A stretch of DNA of 60,583 nt from CAJXVY01 sp965657575. Lineage in GTDB: Bacteria; Actinomycetota; Actinomycetes; Actinomycetales; Microbacteriaceae. The first letter of the stretch is position 1. Every line of letters starts with the position of its first letter. Below are positions 38,473 to 47,103 of the stretch, piece by piece. A program made the position numbers and the translations under genes. The DNA lies in the NCBI GenBank assembly GCA_965657575.1, contig CBFHOK010000007.1:1-60583 (forward strand). Direction: 5' to 3'. The notes under the pieces are model-generated. The model did not search any database. It saw only the letters and a list, made by a program, of their open reading frames with translations, and was not told where the DNA came from.

Positions 38473-41394
38473 TTGAGCCAACAGTCCAGCCCAGCCCAGC
38501 GCAGGAGAGTATCACCGGCGACAATCGCCGTAGGAATTCTGGTTGTTATTGCCACCATTCTGATTTCGGCAGCCGGTATCTACACAGACCTGCTGTGGTA
38601 TTTGCAGATTGGCTTTGAATCTGTCTTCTTGACACAGATCATCGCCCAAGTCTTGCTGTTCCTAGCCGGTTTTGTATTGATGTTTGCAGTTTCACTAGTT
38701 TCTTTTTGGCTTGCCTACAGAAACCGCCCAGTTTACCTGCGCATGCCTGGCGAGTCGCCTTTTGAGAACTACCAGCAAGTTATCGACAACCTGCGCAGAC
38801 TAATTATGTTTGGAGTCCCAGCGGTGCTGGGTGTTTTTGCAGGTGTAGCGGCAACCGCCCAGTGGACAACGGCTCTGCAGTTTATAAACTCCACCCCTGC
38901 AGGAAGAGAAGACCAGCAGTTCGGCCTTGACGTCAGTTTCTATCTCTTCCAGCTTCCTTTCTTAACCGCGCTGGTCAGCTTTGTCTCCGCAGCAGTATTA
39001 CTTGGTGGATTGATAGCTGGTGCGGTACACCTGATTTACGGCGGAATCCGATTTGACGGAAGAAGCGTAAAAGTTGCTAAGGCTGCTCGAGTTCAGCTCT
39101 CAATCACGGCGGCTGTTTACTTTTTAGTTCAGGGTGTTTCTTTGTGGCTGAACCAGTACGAGACTGTTTTCACATCTAATGAACTGTTTACCGGCGCACG
39201 CTACAGTGACGTCAACGCAACAATTCCCGGCTTGCAGATCTTGGCACTAATTTCCGTATTGGTAGCCGCCCTATTTATCGTCACGACGATTATGGGTTCT
39301 TGGAGATATTCAATTATTGGAACCGGTCTGATGATTATCAGCTCCGTTGTGCTCGGTGGTCTTTACCCTTGGGCGATACAAACCTTCCAGGTAGTCCCAA
39401 ACGAGCGAAGCTTGGAGACTCCATATCTGGAGAGAAATATCGAGGCGACTCGAGAGGCTTACGGTCTAGATCAGGTTGAAATTATTGATTACGACGCAAC
39501 TACCACGGCAACACCTGGAGCTTTGAGAGCGGATGCTGAGACCACCACCTCTATTCGTATCCTCGACCCATCTCTGGTCTCAGATGCCTTCAGGCAACTT
39601 GAGCAGTACAGACAGTATTACTCCTTCCCAGAAAGGCTTCACGTCGGTCGCTATGAGATCAATGGTGAATCTCAGGATGCAGTGCTTGGGGTTAGAGAGC
39701 TAGACCAGGCAGGTTTGGGAGATTCAAACAGTTGGTACAACTCAACCATTGTCTTCACCCACGGTTATGGATTGGTCGCCGCTTATGGAAATAAGCGTGA
39801 TACAGATGGCCAGCCGCTGTTTTTGCAGTCTGGAATCCCGTCTGTTGGTGAATTGGGAGAATTTGAACCAAGAATTTACTTCGGCGAAAATTCACCTGCG
39901 TACTCGATTGTCGGAGGAGACAATGGCGAGGATCTGGAGTTTGACTTCCCAGCGGGTGAGGGAACTGATAACCAGACCTACACAACCTTCTCTGGTTCTG
40001 GAGGGCCAAACGTCGGTTCCCTGGTGAATCGGATTGCCTTCGCTTTGAAGTTCCAAAGTGAGCAAATCTTGCTTTCAGATGCGATCAATCCAGATTCGCA
40101 GATTATGTTCAACCGTGACCCGAGAGAGCGTATTCAGGCGGTAGCTCCTTATCTGACAGTTGACTCGCAAGCTTACCCAGCTGTGGTTGACGGCGAGGTC
40201 CTATGGATTGTTGATGCGTATACCACCAACAACAACTACCCGTATTCAAACTCGGAGAGCATGAACCTGGCGATCATCGACTCTTCAACCGAGTCTGCGG
40301 GCTTCGGTGCTAACAACATTAACTACATCCGTAACTCGGTCAAGGCAACCGTGAATGCATACGACGGAGAAGTAAGGCTCTATGCATGGGATGAGAGCGA
40401 CCCTGTACTGCAAACCTGGATGAAGGTTTTCCCAAACACCGTTAGGTCGGTTTCTGAGATGAGTGGAGAACTGATGTCCCATGTTCGTTACCCATCAGAC
40501 TTATTCAAGGTCCAGCGCTCGATTCTTGGTCGCTATCACGTCACTGAGCCCGGCGCTTTCTACTCACAGCAGGACGCATGGATGACGCCGAATGACCCTG
40601 TCGACGGACCTGGAATCGGAGTACTGCAGCCTCCTTACTACCTGACAATGCAGGCGCCAGGAATGCAGGACCCAAACTTCTCGCTGTACACAACATTTAT
40701 CCCTCAATCAACAGGTGAGAATTCTCGAAATGTCTTGACCGGATATCTAGTCGCGAGCGCCGAGGCCGGTACCGAATCCGGTGTGGTTTCAGCGGAGTAT
40801 GGAAAGCTTAGGTTGCTGAGCTTGCCGAGAGAGACAATCATCCCCGGACCTGGACAGGTGCAGAATAACTTCAACGCTGACAGCGAAGTATCTCAGCTTT
40901 TGAACATTCTGAGACAGGGTTCAACCCGAGTTCTGAACGGTAACCTGCTGACTCTTCCAGTCGGTGGCGGATTCCTTTATGTTCAGCCGGTATACATCGA
41001 ATCAACTGGAGAAACGTCCTTCCCACTTCTGCAGAAGGTGCTAGTCAGCTTCGGAGACCGGATTGCATTCGAGGACACGCTTGATGAAGCCCTGGATCAA
41101 CTCTTTGGAGGAGACAGTGGCGCCAATGCTGGAGACAGCATTGCTCCTGATGTAGGTCAGGGTGAAACTGAACCTGACACTGGCGAACAGCCAGCAGAAG
41201 GCGACCAATCAGGTGAAGACCAGAATGCAGGCGAATCTGACAACCCTGCACTTGATGACGCGCTTGCCAGAGCCGAGCAGGCGATTCAGGACAAGCAGAC
41301 CGCTTTGGCAAACGGGGACTGGAATGCGTTTGGTGAAGCTGATGAGCGCCTGAATCAGGCGATCGCGGATGCAGTGGAGGCAATCAACCGCTAG
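38473..41394 (+). CDS. UPF0182 family large membrane protein
   Basis: A 973-residue protein with about seven membrane helices in its first 310 residues (IAVGILVVIATILISAAGIY, IIAQVLLFLAGFVLMFAVSLV and others), a large extracytoplasmic domain (WYLQIGFESVFLTQ, LETPYLERNIEATREAYGL, FNRDPRERIQAVAPYL, SDLFKVQRSILGRYHV) and an acidic C-terminal tail rich in Glu, Asp and Gly. These are UPF0182 hallmarks. Function unknown; it may form an envelope complex with the PDZ/Lon protease. TTG start with AGGAG 7 bases upstream. Confidence 0.93.
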   Translation: MSQQSSPAQRRRVSPATIAVGILVVIATILISAAGIYTDLLWYLQIGFESVFLTQIIAQVLLFLAGFVLMFAVSLVSFWLAYRNRPVYLRMPGESPFENYQQVIDNLRRLIMFGVPAVLGVFAGVAATAQWTTALQFINSTPAGREDQQFGLDVSFYLFQLPFLTALVSFVSAAVLLGGLIAGAVHLIYGGIRFDGRSVKVAKAARVQLSITAAVYFLVQGVSLWLNQYETVFTSNELFTGARYSDVNATIPGLQILALISVLVAALFIVTTIMGSWRYSIIGTGLMIISSVVLGGLYPWAIQTFQVVPNERSLETPYLERNIEATREAYGLDQVEIIDYDATTTATPGALRADAETTTSIRILDPSLVSDAFRQLEQYRQYYSFPERLHVGRYEINGESQDAVLGVRELDQAGLGDSNSWYNSTIVFTHGYGLVAAYGNKRDTDGQPLFLQSGIPSVGELGEFEPRIYFGENSPAYSIVGGDNGEDLEFDFPAGEGTDNQTYTTFSGSGGPNVGSLVNRIAFALKFQSEQILLSDAINPDSQIMFNRDPRERIQAVAPYLTVDSQAYPAVVDGEVLWIVDAYTTNNNYPYSNSESMNLAIIDSSTESAGFGANNINYIRNSVKATVNAYDGEVRLYAWDESDPVLQTWMKVFPNTVRSVSEMSGELMSHVRYPSDLFKVQRSILGRYHVTEPGAFYSQQDAWMTPNDPVDGPGIGVLQPPYYLTMQAPGMQDPNFSLYTTFIPQSTGENSRNVLTGYLVASAEAGTESGVVSAEYGKLRLLSLPRETIIPGPGQVQNNFNADSEVSQLLNILRQGSTRVLNGNLLTLPVGGGFLYVQPVYIESTGETSFPLLQKVLVSFGDRIAFEDTLDEALDQLFGGDSGANAGDSIAPDVGQGETEPDTGEQPAEGDQSGEDQNAGESDNPALDDALARAEQAIQDKQTALANGDWNAFGEADERLNQAIADAVEAINR

Positions 41395-41424
41395 TTTCCC
41401 TAAATGGCTCGTGCTTGCTATACT
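41395..41424 (+). promoter_or_regulatory. Promoter of the initiator tRNA
   Basis: TATACT (41419-41424) is a good -10, with a weak -35 TTTCCC (41395-41400) at 18-base spacing. The -10 ends 11 bases before the mature tRNA 5' end. Confidence 0.55.
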
Positions 41425-41435
41425 AGAAACTTCGC

Positions 41436-41512
41436 CGCGGGGTGGAGCAGTTCGGTAGCTCGCCGGGCTCATAACCCGGAGGTCGCAGGTTCAAATCCTG
41501 TCCCCGCAACCA
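41436..41512 (+). tRNA. tRNA-fMet(CAT), initiator
   Basis: The acceptor CGCGGGG (41436-41442) faces CCCCGCA (41502-41508), leaving the C1-A72 mismatch typical of initiator tRNA. The anticodon stem CCGGG/CCCGG supplies the three consecutive G-C pairs required for the P site, around loop CTCATAA with anticodon CAT. Discriminator A and encoded CCA follow. Its own promoter and terminator flank it. Confidence 0.96.
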
Positions 41513-41514
41513 TT

Positions 41515-41547
41515 TCCCTCCCAGCTATAGCTGGGAGGGATTTTTTT
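41515..41547 (+). terminator. Rho-independent terminator after tRNA-fMet
   Basis: TCCCTCCCAGCTA (41515-41527) and TAGCTGGGAGGGA (41528-41540) form a perfect 26-base palindrome followed by seven T (41541-41547). It is the strongest terminator in the window. Confidence 0.92.
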
Positions 41548-41593
41548 GTGGATAACTTTTTCGGAATTGAAGATAAATCCCTATTTTTTCTTT

Positions 41594-42007
41594 ATGCGAT
41601 TGCTTCTGTTTTTGTTACCACTTCTCTTGACCGGTTGTACCCAACAGGTTGATCCTGAGCAGCTACTCGGAAACTACCTGCAGATAAGCGATACGGGACA
41701 GGTAGAGGAATTTGACCAGGTGCTTGCGGGGTCTGCCCTGACGGCTGCTAAAGATGCAAATGCGCTGTTGGCGGATTTAGGCCTTGAGCAACGCGGACAG
41801 ACCAGGTTTTATGCGTTCCAGAATTCATCTGATTCGGAATTTATATTCTGCCTGGACGTGTCGAAAACAAAACTTTTTGACAAGGCTGGTGTTGATCAGA
41901 CGCCCCCAGATCGACCTTTGCAGGTTCCAATGACGATGAAAATCGAGACTTTTGCAAATTTGACAAAAATCAGTGAATTGAATGTCCGGAGGTTCGAGAG
42001 TTGCTAG
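41594..42007 (+). CDS. Lipoprotein of unknown function
   Basis: A 137-residue protein with signal MRLLLFLLPLLLTGC (lipidated Cys15) and a mature part QQVDPEQLLGNYLQIS... with no recognised domain. It sits between the tRNA-fMet terminator and a second secreted-protein gene, outside the conserved actinobacterial order, so it may be lineage-specific. No good ribosome site is visible before the ATG at 41594; a GTG at 41546 would place extra residues before the signal and is less likely. Its end overlaps the next gene by 7 bases. Confidence 0.65.
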   Translation: MRLLLFLLPLLLTGCTQQVDPEQLLGNYLQISDTGQVEEFDQVLAGSALTAAKDANALLADLGLEQRGQTRFYAFQNSSDSEFIFCLDVSKTKLFDKAGVDQTPPDRPLQVPMTMKIETFANLTKISELNVRRFESC

Positions 42008-42738
42008 TCGAGGTTTTTATAAGTTGTTCAGTTGCCGGGGCTGTTTTGGGGTCATGCGCTGATGAGTGTGGGACGACTATTGGCTCATCTGAAGTTACTA
42101 TCTGCGAGCAGCAGGATTTCACAAACGAGTCTGATGGGGTTTTGGGAGTTGACGGTCCTGAATCCAACTGGACACCGCCACCTCCTTGGATTCTTTGCGA
42201 AGTGTATGTAAGCGGTGGGGTGGAAATACCGACTTTTGGTTCAGTCTGGATAAAAATACGGCAAGGTGAACGGGCTTGCCTGGATGAAAAAGAGTATGTT
42301 CCAATTCCCGCTAAGCCCGTAAAAAGTGAAACGGTTGAGCGAATTACAGACACTGAGACTTTGCAGGAAGTGTTCAAAACATCGCCCAGCTCTCCTAGGG
42401 CCTACGTCACCCCCGCTGAGCGCTATTACGATGAACAATTTGTTTTTTCAGTTGAAAAAACCACCCAAGCGAAATCAGGATGGCTTTTTGATAAGCCGGT
42501 GAGTGTGAGATTTGTGCCCATGTCTGCAAGTTGGAGCTTTGGTGGAAGTGGTTTCAGTGCAACTCACACATTTGGCGAAAAGGGCGACTTCTCAGCAAGG
42601 GCAACAGTTACATACCGAGTTGACTATAAGCCAATAGAAGGAAGCTGGGTTGTTGACGCTGGATCCATCAGAGCCAGAAGCAATTCCTTGTTGGTCACAG
42701 CACTGCCTCTGCCAAGAGAGTCAAGACTGGTCGACTAG
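42001..42738 (+). CDS. Secreted protein with possible PKD-like domain, unknown function
   Basis: A 245-residue protein with a short hydrophobic start (LVEVFISCSVAGAVLGSCA) that could be a signal peptide, a cysteine-rich N region (CADECGTT, TICEQ) and a C-terminal part (SFGGSGFSATHTFGEKGDFSARATVTYRV) resembling PKD-type extracellular domains of actinobacteria. The TTG start at 42001 follows GGAGG by 8 bases, overlapping the end of the upstream lipoprotein gene. Both genes probably act together outside the cell; no function can be assigned. Confidence 0.6.
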   Translation: MLVEVFISCSVAGAVLGSCADECGTTIGSSEVTICEQQDFTNESDGVLGVDGPESNWTPPPPWILCEVYVSGGVEIPTFGSVWIKIRQGERACLDEKEYVPIPAKPVKSETVERITDTETLQEVFKTSPSSPRAYVTPAERYYDEQFVFSVEKTTQAKSGWLFDKPVSVRFVPMSASWSFGGSGFSATHTFGEKGDFSARATVTYRVDYKPIEGSWVVDAGSIRARSNSLLVTALPLPRESRLVD

Positions 42739-42825
42739 GAAGCATAGAGCAAATATTCAGGTTGTTATCACCAAGCATTCAGTTTCTGGTGGCATGCTAA
42801 AGACTGTTTTTGAAAGGAGCCTGCA

Positions 42826-44022
42826 ATGGATGAACGCTCTTCAGGGCAGTTTTTGTATTACCCAGTCCAGAATGAACCAAAACCGAAACCTGCAGCCAAA
42901 AGGAAATCCTCTCGGGCTCTTGCGATGAGTGTGATTGCCGCCTTTGCCGCCTTGACTGGAGGGGCGATTGGCGCTGGAGCATCGCTAGTGGCCTTTAGTT
43001 CTATGCAAGCCCCTGCACCAGTGGTGGTCAACAACACTGAGGCTGTCAACTGGGTGACTGGAGCAGCTCTCGCAGCCAGTCCCTCGGTTATCACCCTCAG
43101 CGTAAACAGCCCAACTGGAAGTGGTAACGGAAGTGGCGTGATGCTCACTGAAGATGGTTACGCTCTCACCAACTCCCACGTGGTGACACTTGGAGGATCC
43201 ACAAATAACGTAAATGTCACAGCCCAGGCATGGGATGGAAGAATTTATGAAGCAGAAGTAATCGGAACCGATCCGACTAATGACATAGCGGTAATCAAAC
43301 TCGAGGGATCGACTGATTTTCAGCCGATTGGAATCAAGGATTCTGACTCGCTAAACGTTGGCGAGCCGGTGGTTGCAATTGGAGCACCATTAGGGCTTAG
43401 CTCAACTGTCACCCAGGGAATTGTTTCTGCACTCAACAGAACGATTCAGGTGGCTAGTAGCGAAGTCGAGGATGGGAATACAACTGGTTTGCGTTTTTGG
43501 GATGGTTTTGGAACCAGGCCAATCAATTTGCAGGTCATCCAAACCGACGCTGCCATAAACCCGGGAAATTCTGGAGGAGCGCTGGTTGATCAGCAGGGTC
43601 AGCTTGTGGGCATAAATGTCGCTATTGCAACAAGTGGGTCGTCGGGAAATATTGGAGTTGGCTTTGCTATTCCCGCCAATACCGCCTTGCGAATCTCTGA
43701 AGAAATCATTGAAAGGGGATTTGCGAGTCACGGTCTTCTCGGCGCTTTGGTGACAGACAGTGTTATCCCAAACTCTAGCTTTGCCTCAGGTGCTGAAATT
43801 GTCGAGCTGACCCCCGGAGGTGCTGCAGAAGAGGCTGGATTACTTCCAGGAGACATTGTGGTGCTGTTTGATGGCGACCGCATTGAGGGTAGCGGTGAGC
43901 TGACGGCAGCGGTTAGGGCCCAACCAGCAGGTGCAGAGGTGGAGATTGAAGCGCTTAGAAATGGACAGCGTTTGAGTTTCGAAGTAAGTCTTGGCGATAG
44001 CAGGGATTTAGAATCTAACTGA
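42826..44022 (+). CDS. HtrA/DegP-like serine protease with PDZ domain (S1C)
   Basis: A 398-residue protein with a cytosolic basic N-terminus, one membrane helix (about 31-58, ALAMSVIAAFAALTGGAIGAG), a trypsin-like domain with catalytic His118 (NSHVV), Asp153 (TNDIAVIKL) and Ser249 (NPGNSGGAL), and a C-terminal PDZ domain (about 300-395, LTPGGAAEEAGLLPGDIVV). It is anchored with the protease outside the membrane, for envelope protein quality control. Ribosome site AAAGGAG. DUF3039 follows with a 1-base overlap. Confidence 0.92.
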   Translation: MDERSSGQFLYYPVQNEPKPKPAAKRKSSRALAMSVIAAFAALTGGAIGAGASLVAFSSMQAPAPVVVNNTEAVNWVTGAALAASPSVITLSVNSPTGSGNGSGVMLTEDGYALTNSHVVTLGGSTNNVNVTAQAWDGRIYEAEVIGTDPTNDIAVIKLEGSTDFQPIGIKDSDSLNVGEPVVAIGAPLGLSSTVTQGIVSALNRTIQVASSEVEDGNTTGLRFWDGFGTRPINLQVIQTDAAINPGNSGGALVDQQGQLVGINVAIATSGSSGNIGVGFAIPANTALRISEEIIERGFASHGLLGALVTDSVIPNSSFASGAEIVELTPGGAAEEAGLLPGDIVVLFDGDRIEGSGELTAAVRAQPAGAEVEIEALRNGQRLSFEVSLGDSRDLESN

Positions 44023-44237
44023 TGGAAGAGCAACTAAAAGAAAAGCAAGAGCTTTTAGAAGACGGTGATCACGAACGCTATTCTCATTATGTTCAGAAGA
44101 ACAAGATCACTGAGAGTGCGGTTTTGGGAACTCCGGTAATTGCTCTGTGTGGAAAAAAATGGATTCCCGGGCGAGACCCTGAGAAGTTTCCAGTCTGCCC
44201 CGATTGCAAAAGAATTTACGAGAGCATCAAGAAGTAG
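44022..44237 (+). CDS. DUF3039 protein
   Basis: A 71-residue protein: DGDHERYSHYVQKNKITESAVLGTPVIALCGKKWIPGRDPEKFPVCPDCKRIYE. The spaced cysteines (ALCGK and CPDCK) suggest a small zinc ribbon. This is the full DUF3039 pattern of actinobacteria, where it commonly sits next to pncB and murI, as here. Function unknown. Its stop overlaps the convergent pncB by 11 bases. Confidence 0.9.
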   Translation: MEEQLKEKQELLEDGDHERYSHYVQKNKITESAVLGTPVIALCGKKWIPGRDPEKFPVCPDCKRIYESIKK

Positions 44238-45492
44238 CAACGGCAAGCGCAGGCTCGCCATCACTGAGTCGTTTTGCAGTTGCTGGAAGTTCTGACAGAG
44301 ATTGAGCAAACCGGTCACGGGCAACTGCTAGGTCAGGCTTGTAAATAATTTGCCCATTGCTGATGAATGCAACCTGCAACTGGCGACCCGTGGGAGCTTT
44401 ATCGGTTGAAATGCGATCTTGTACTGCGACACCATTTTCGCTAACCCTGGTGGCAATTTTTCTACCCGGAATATTTGATTTACCAGCAGATTGTTTTGAA
44501 ACATTTACCCAAGATTTGCCGTCCAGTTTTGCGACCATTTTGAAAACAAAACCTGCCGTTGGAAACCCTGAACCGGTGACCAGCGAGGTTCCTACACCGT
44601 AATTGTTTACAGGTGCCGCCGCCAAAGCTGCAATGGCATCTTCATCCAAATCATTGGTGACGGTTATTTTTGAGTTTTTTGCACCAAGTTGGTCAAGTTG
44701 CGCTCGAACTCGAGCAGCAGTTTCAGCCAGGTCGCCAGAGTCTATTCTCACATTGGCGAGTTCCCCGTCTGTGATATCCACGGCCGCCTCGACTGCCTGC
44801 TCAACGTTGAAGGTGTCGACTAGGAAAGTTGTGTTTTTGCCCATTGCCGACAGCTGGGCCTCAAAGGCCTCTTTTTCTGAATCAAAAAGCAAAGTGAAGG
44901 CATGTCCACTTGTTCCCAGTGTTGGAATGCCGTATCGGTACTGAGCAAGAAGATTGCTGGTCGCATCAAAACCTGCCACATAACTGGCTCTGGCGGCAGC
45001 GACTGCAGCGTCTTCGTTGGCCCTTCGTGATCCCATTTCAATCAGTTTTCTGTCTCCGGCGGCAATCCTCATGCGAGCTGCAGCGGATGCAACCGCAGAG
45101 TCGTAATTCAGAATTGATAGAACTAGGGTTTCCAAAACCACGCACTCCGCAAAGCTTCCAACGACAGTCAAAACCGGAGAGTTTCCGAAATAAATCTCTC
45201 CTTCTTCAAAGCCTTCGATTGACCCTGAAAAGGAGTAGTTTTTCAACCAGTCCAATGTTTTCTCGCTGACTATTTTTTGATTCCCAAGAAATCTCAACTG
45301 CTCTATTGTGAAACGGAAGTTGCTTATTTCATCGATAAGTCGACCAACTCCAGCAAAGACACCAAATCTTCTTCCTGCTGGCAGAGAGCGAGTAAAGACT
45401 TCAAAGACAACTTGTTTGTCTCCCATGCCAGAATTCAATGCGGCATCAAGCATTGTCAGTTCATAGCGGTCTGTTTTCAGAGCACTGGTCAT
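44227..45492 (-). CDS. pncB: Nicotinate phosphoribosyltransferase
   Basis: A 421-residue enzyme that joins nicotinate to PRPP in NAD salvage. Typical segments are LKTDRYELTMLDAAL, VFEVFTRSLPAGRRFGVFAG, EMGSRRANEDAAVAAARASYVAGFDATSNL, GTSGHAFTLLF, VRIDSGDLAETAARVRAQLD and NNYGVGTSLVTG. The ATG at 45492 has no ribosome site; a TGTAAT -10-like box (plus 45501-45506) ends 8 bases before it. Divergent from murI. Confidence 0.93.
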   Translation of the reverse strand: MTSALKTDRYELTMLDAALNSGMGDKQVVFEVFTRSLPAGRRFGVFAGVGRLIDEISNFRFTIEQLRFLGNQKIVSEKTLDWLKNYSFSGSIEGFEEGEIYFGNSPVLTVVGSFAECVVLETLVLSILNYDSAVASAAARMRIAAGDRKLIEMGSRRANEDAAVAAARASYVAGFDATSNLLAQYRYGIPTLGTSGHAFTLLFDSEKEAFEAQLSAMGKNTTFLVDTFNVEQAVEAAVDITDGELANVRIDSGDLAETAARVRAQLDQLGAKNSKITVTNDLDEDAIAALAAAPVNNYGVGTSLVTGSGFPTAGFVFKMVAKLDGKSWVNVSKQSAGKSNIPGRKIATRVSENGVAVQDRISTDKAPTGRQLQVAFISNGQIIYKPDLAVARDRFAQSLSELPATAKRLSDGEPALAVATS

Positions 45493-45500
45493 TGCAACAG

Positions 45501-45548
45501 ATTACACTCCGCTGCAATCAGCGGAGAAGTCTCCGCAAACAATAGACT
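45501..45548. promoter_or_regulatory. Divergent -10 boxes of pncB (-) and murI (+)
   Basis: TGTAAT on the minus strand (45501-45506) ends 8 bases before pncB; TAGACT on the plus strand (45543-45548) ends 6 bases before the GTG of murI. Both fit leaderless transcription. An inverted repeat CCGCTG/CAGCGG lies at 45509-45524 between them. Confidence 0.45.
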
Positions 45549-45554
45549 GAGACG

Positions 45555-46385
45555 GTGAATCAGGCGCCCATTGGTATTTTCGACTCAGGAGTTGGTGGCC
45601 TGACTGTTGCCAGAGCAATTATTGATCAACTTCCTCACGAATCAATTCTTTATTTAGGAGACACAGCAAATTCGCCCTATGGAACAAAAACCATTCCAGA
45701 AGTTAGAGGCCTTGCGCTGGAAGTGATGGATCAGCTGGTAGATACGGGTGTGAAGATGTTGGTGATTGCTTGCAACTCTGCATCGTCTGCAGTTTTGAGA
45801 GATGCTCGCGAGAGATACACCGAAGGCCGCGGAATCCCGGTGGTTGAAGTTATTCAACCCGCTGTGAGAAAAGCCGTCTCTACCTCAAAAAATGGTCGCG
45901 TCGGTGTTATCGGGACGAATGCCACCATTTCGTCTAAAAGCTACGAAGACGCCTTCGCCGCAGCTTTGAATCTTGAAATATCAACCGCTGCTTGTCCTGA
46001 TTTTGTTGAGTTTGTTGAAAGAGGTGAAACCAGCGGTGACGATTTACTGGAAGTCGCTCGTGGATACCTTGAACCCCTGAAGAGCAAAGACATTGACACT
46101 CTGGTGCTTGGTTGCACCCACTACCCATTGCTTTCGGCTGCCATTGGTTTCGTGATGGGGGATGGCGTAAACCTGGTGAGCAGCGCGGAGGAGACCGCGA
46201 AAGATGTCTTTAGAGTGCTTACCGAGCACAACCTGCTGGCCCCAAACGACACGACTCCGAATCACAGGTTTTTAGCCACCGGAAAGAAACAAGAGTTTGA
46301 AGCTCTAGCAAAGAGATTCTTAGGCCCAGAAGTTTTGGGTGTTGAGGAAATTGAAAGGAAAATTAATGCCAAGACCGAACGATAG
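45555..46385 (+). CDS. murI: Glutamate racemase
   Basis: A 276-residue enzyme supplying D-glutamate for peptidoglycan. It has IGIFDSGVGGLTVARAI, GDTANSPYGTKT, and the two catalytic cysteines Cys73 (ACNSASS) and Cys187 (LGCTHYPLL). The start is GTG at 45555, probably leaderless. Its end overlaps rph by 20 bases. The murI-rph-rdgB order is conserved in actinobacteria. Confidence 0.95.
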   Translation: MNQAPIGIFDSGVGGLTVARAIIDQLPHESILYLGDTANSPYGTKTIPEVRGLALEVMDQLVDTGVKMLVIACNSASSAVLRDARERYTEGRGIPVVEVIQPAVRKAVSTSKNGRVGVIGTNATISSKSYEDAFAAALNLEISTAACPDFVEFVERGETSGDDLLEVARGYLEPLKSKDIDTLVLGCTHYPLLSAAIGFVMGDGVNLVSSAEETAKDVFRVLTEHNLLAPNDTTPNHRFLATGKKQEFEALAKRFLGPEVLGVEEIERKINAKTER

Positions 46386-47103
46386 ATCCGAAGACCAACT
46401 TAGAGATGTGAATATCGAGCTTGGCTGGAGCGAATACGCAGAGGGTTCAGCGCTAATTAGCTTTGGCAACACAAAGGTTCTCTGCACCGCAAGCTTTACT
46501 CCTGGGGTTCCCAGGTTCAAAAAAGATTCCGGTGAGGGATGGGTGACAGCTGAGTATTCAATGCTGCCAAGAGCAACCCACGACCGAAGCGATAGGGAGA
46601 GCGTCAAGGGAAAAATTGGTGGGCGAACTCATGAGATTTCGAGGTTAATTGGACGTGCCCTGCGTTCTGTAATCGACTTCAAATCGCTGGGTGAGAACAC
46701 AATCGTGATTGATTGTGATGTGTTGCAGGCAGACGGTGGAACACGTACCGCTGCCATCACAGGTGGTTTTGTTGCTTTAGCTCAAGCTATCGATTACGGG
46801 TATTCAAAGAAGATGATTTCAGGCAACTCTCCTCTGATAGACACAGTTAGCGCCGTCTCCGTCGGAGTGGTTGATGGCAACCTGCTAACCGACCTCGAAT
46901 ATGTAGAGGATGTCAGAGCCGAGACCGACATGAATGTTGTAACAACCGGCAGAGGGTTGTTTGTAGAGGTTCAAGGAACTGCAGAGGGTGCTCCATTTTC
47001 TGATGAAGAACTTGCCGGATTGTTGAACCTGGCGAAAAAGGCAACTGCTGAATTGACAGATATCCAACGAATAACCCTTGGCGACAAATTGAGGCTTCGT
47101 TGA
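46366..47103 (+). CDS. rph: Ribonuclease PH
   Basis: A 245-residue phosphorolytic 3' exoribonuclease that trims tRNA 3' ends. It has RPNDRSEDQLRDVNIELGW, TKVLCTASFTPGVPRF, EYSMLPRATHDRSDRESVKGKIGGRTHEISRLIGRALR and DCDVLQADGGTRTAAITG. The ATG at 46366 has AAAGGAAAA upstream, inside murI; upstream codons in frame were rejected. rdgB overlaps by 4 bases (TTGA). Confidence 0.95.
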   Translation: MPRPNDRSEDQLRDVNIELGWSEYAEGSALISFGNTKVLCTASFTPGVPRFKKDSGEGWVTAEYSMLPRATHDRSDRESVKGKIGGRTHEISRLIGRALRSVIDFKSLGENTIVIDCDVLQADGGTRTAAITGGFVALAQAIDYGYSKKMISGNSPLIDTVSAVSVGVVDGNLLTDLEYVEDVRAETDMNVVTTGRGLFVEVQGTAEGAPFSDEELAGLLNLAKKATAELTDIQRITLGDKLRLR

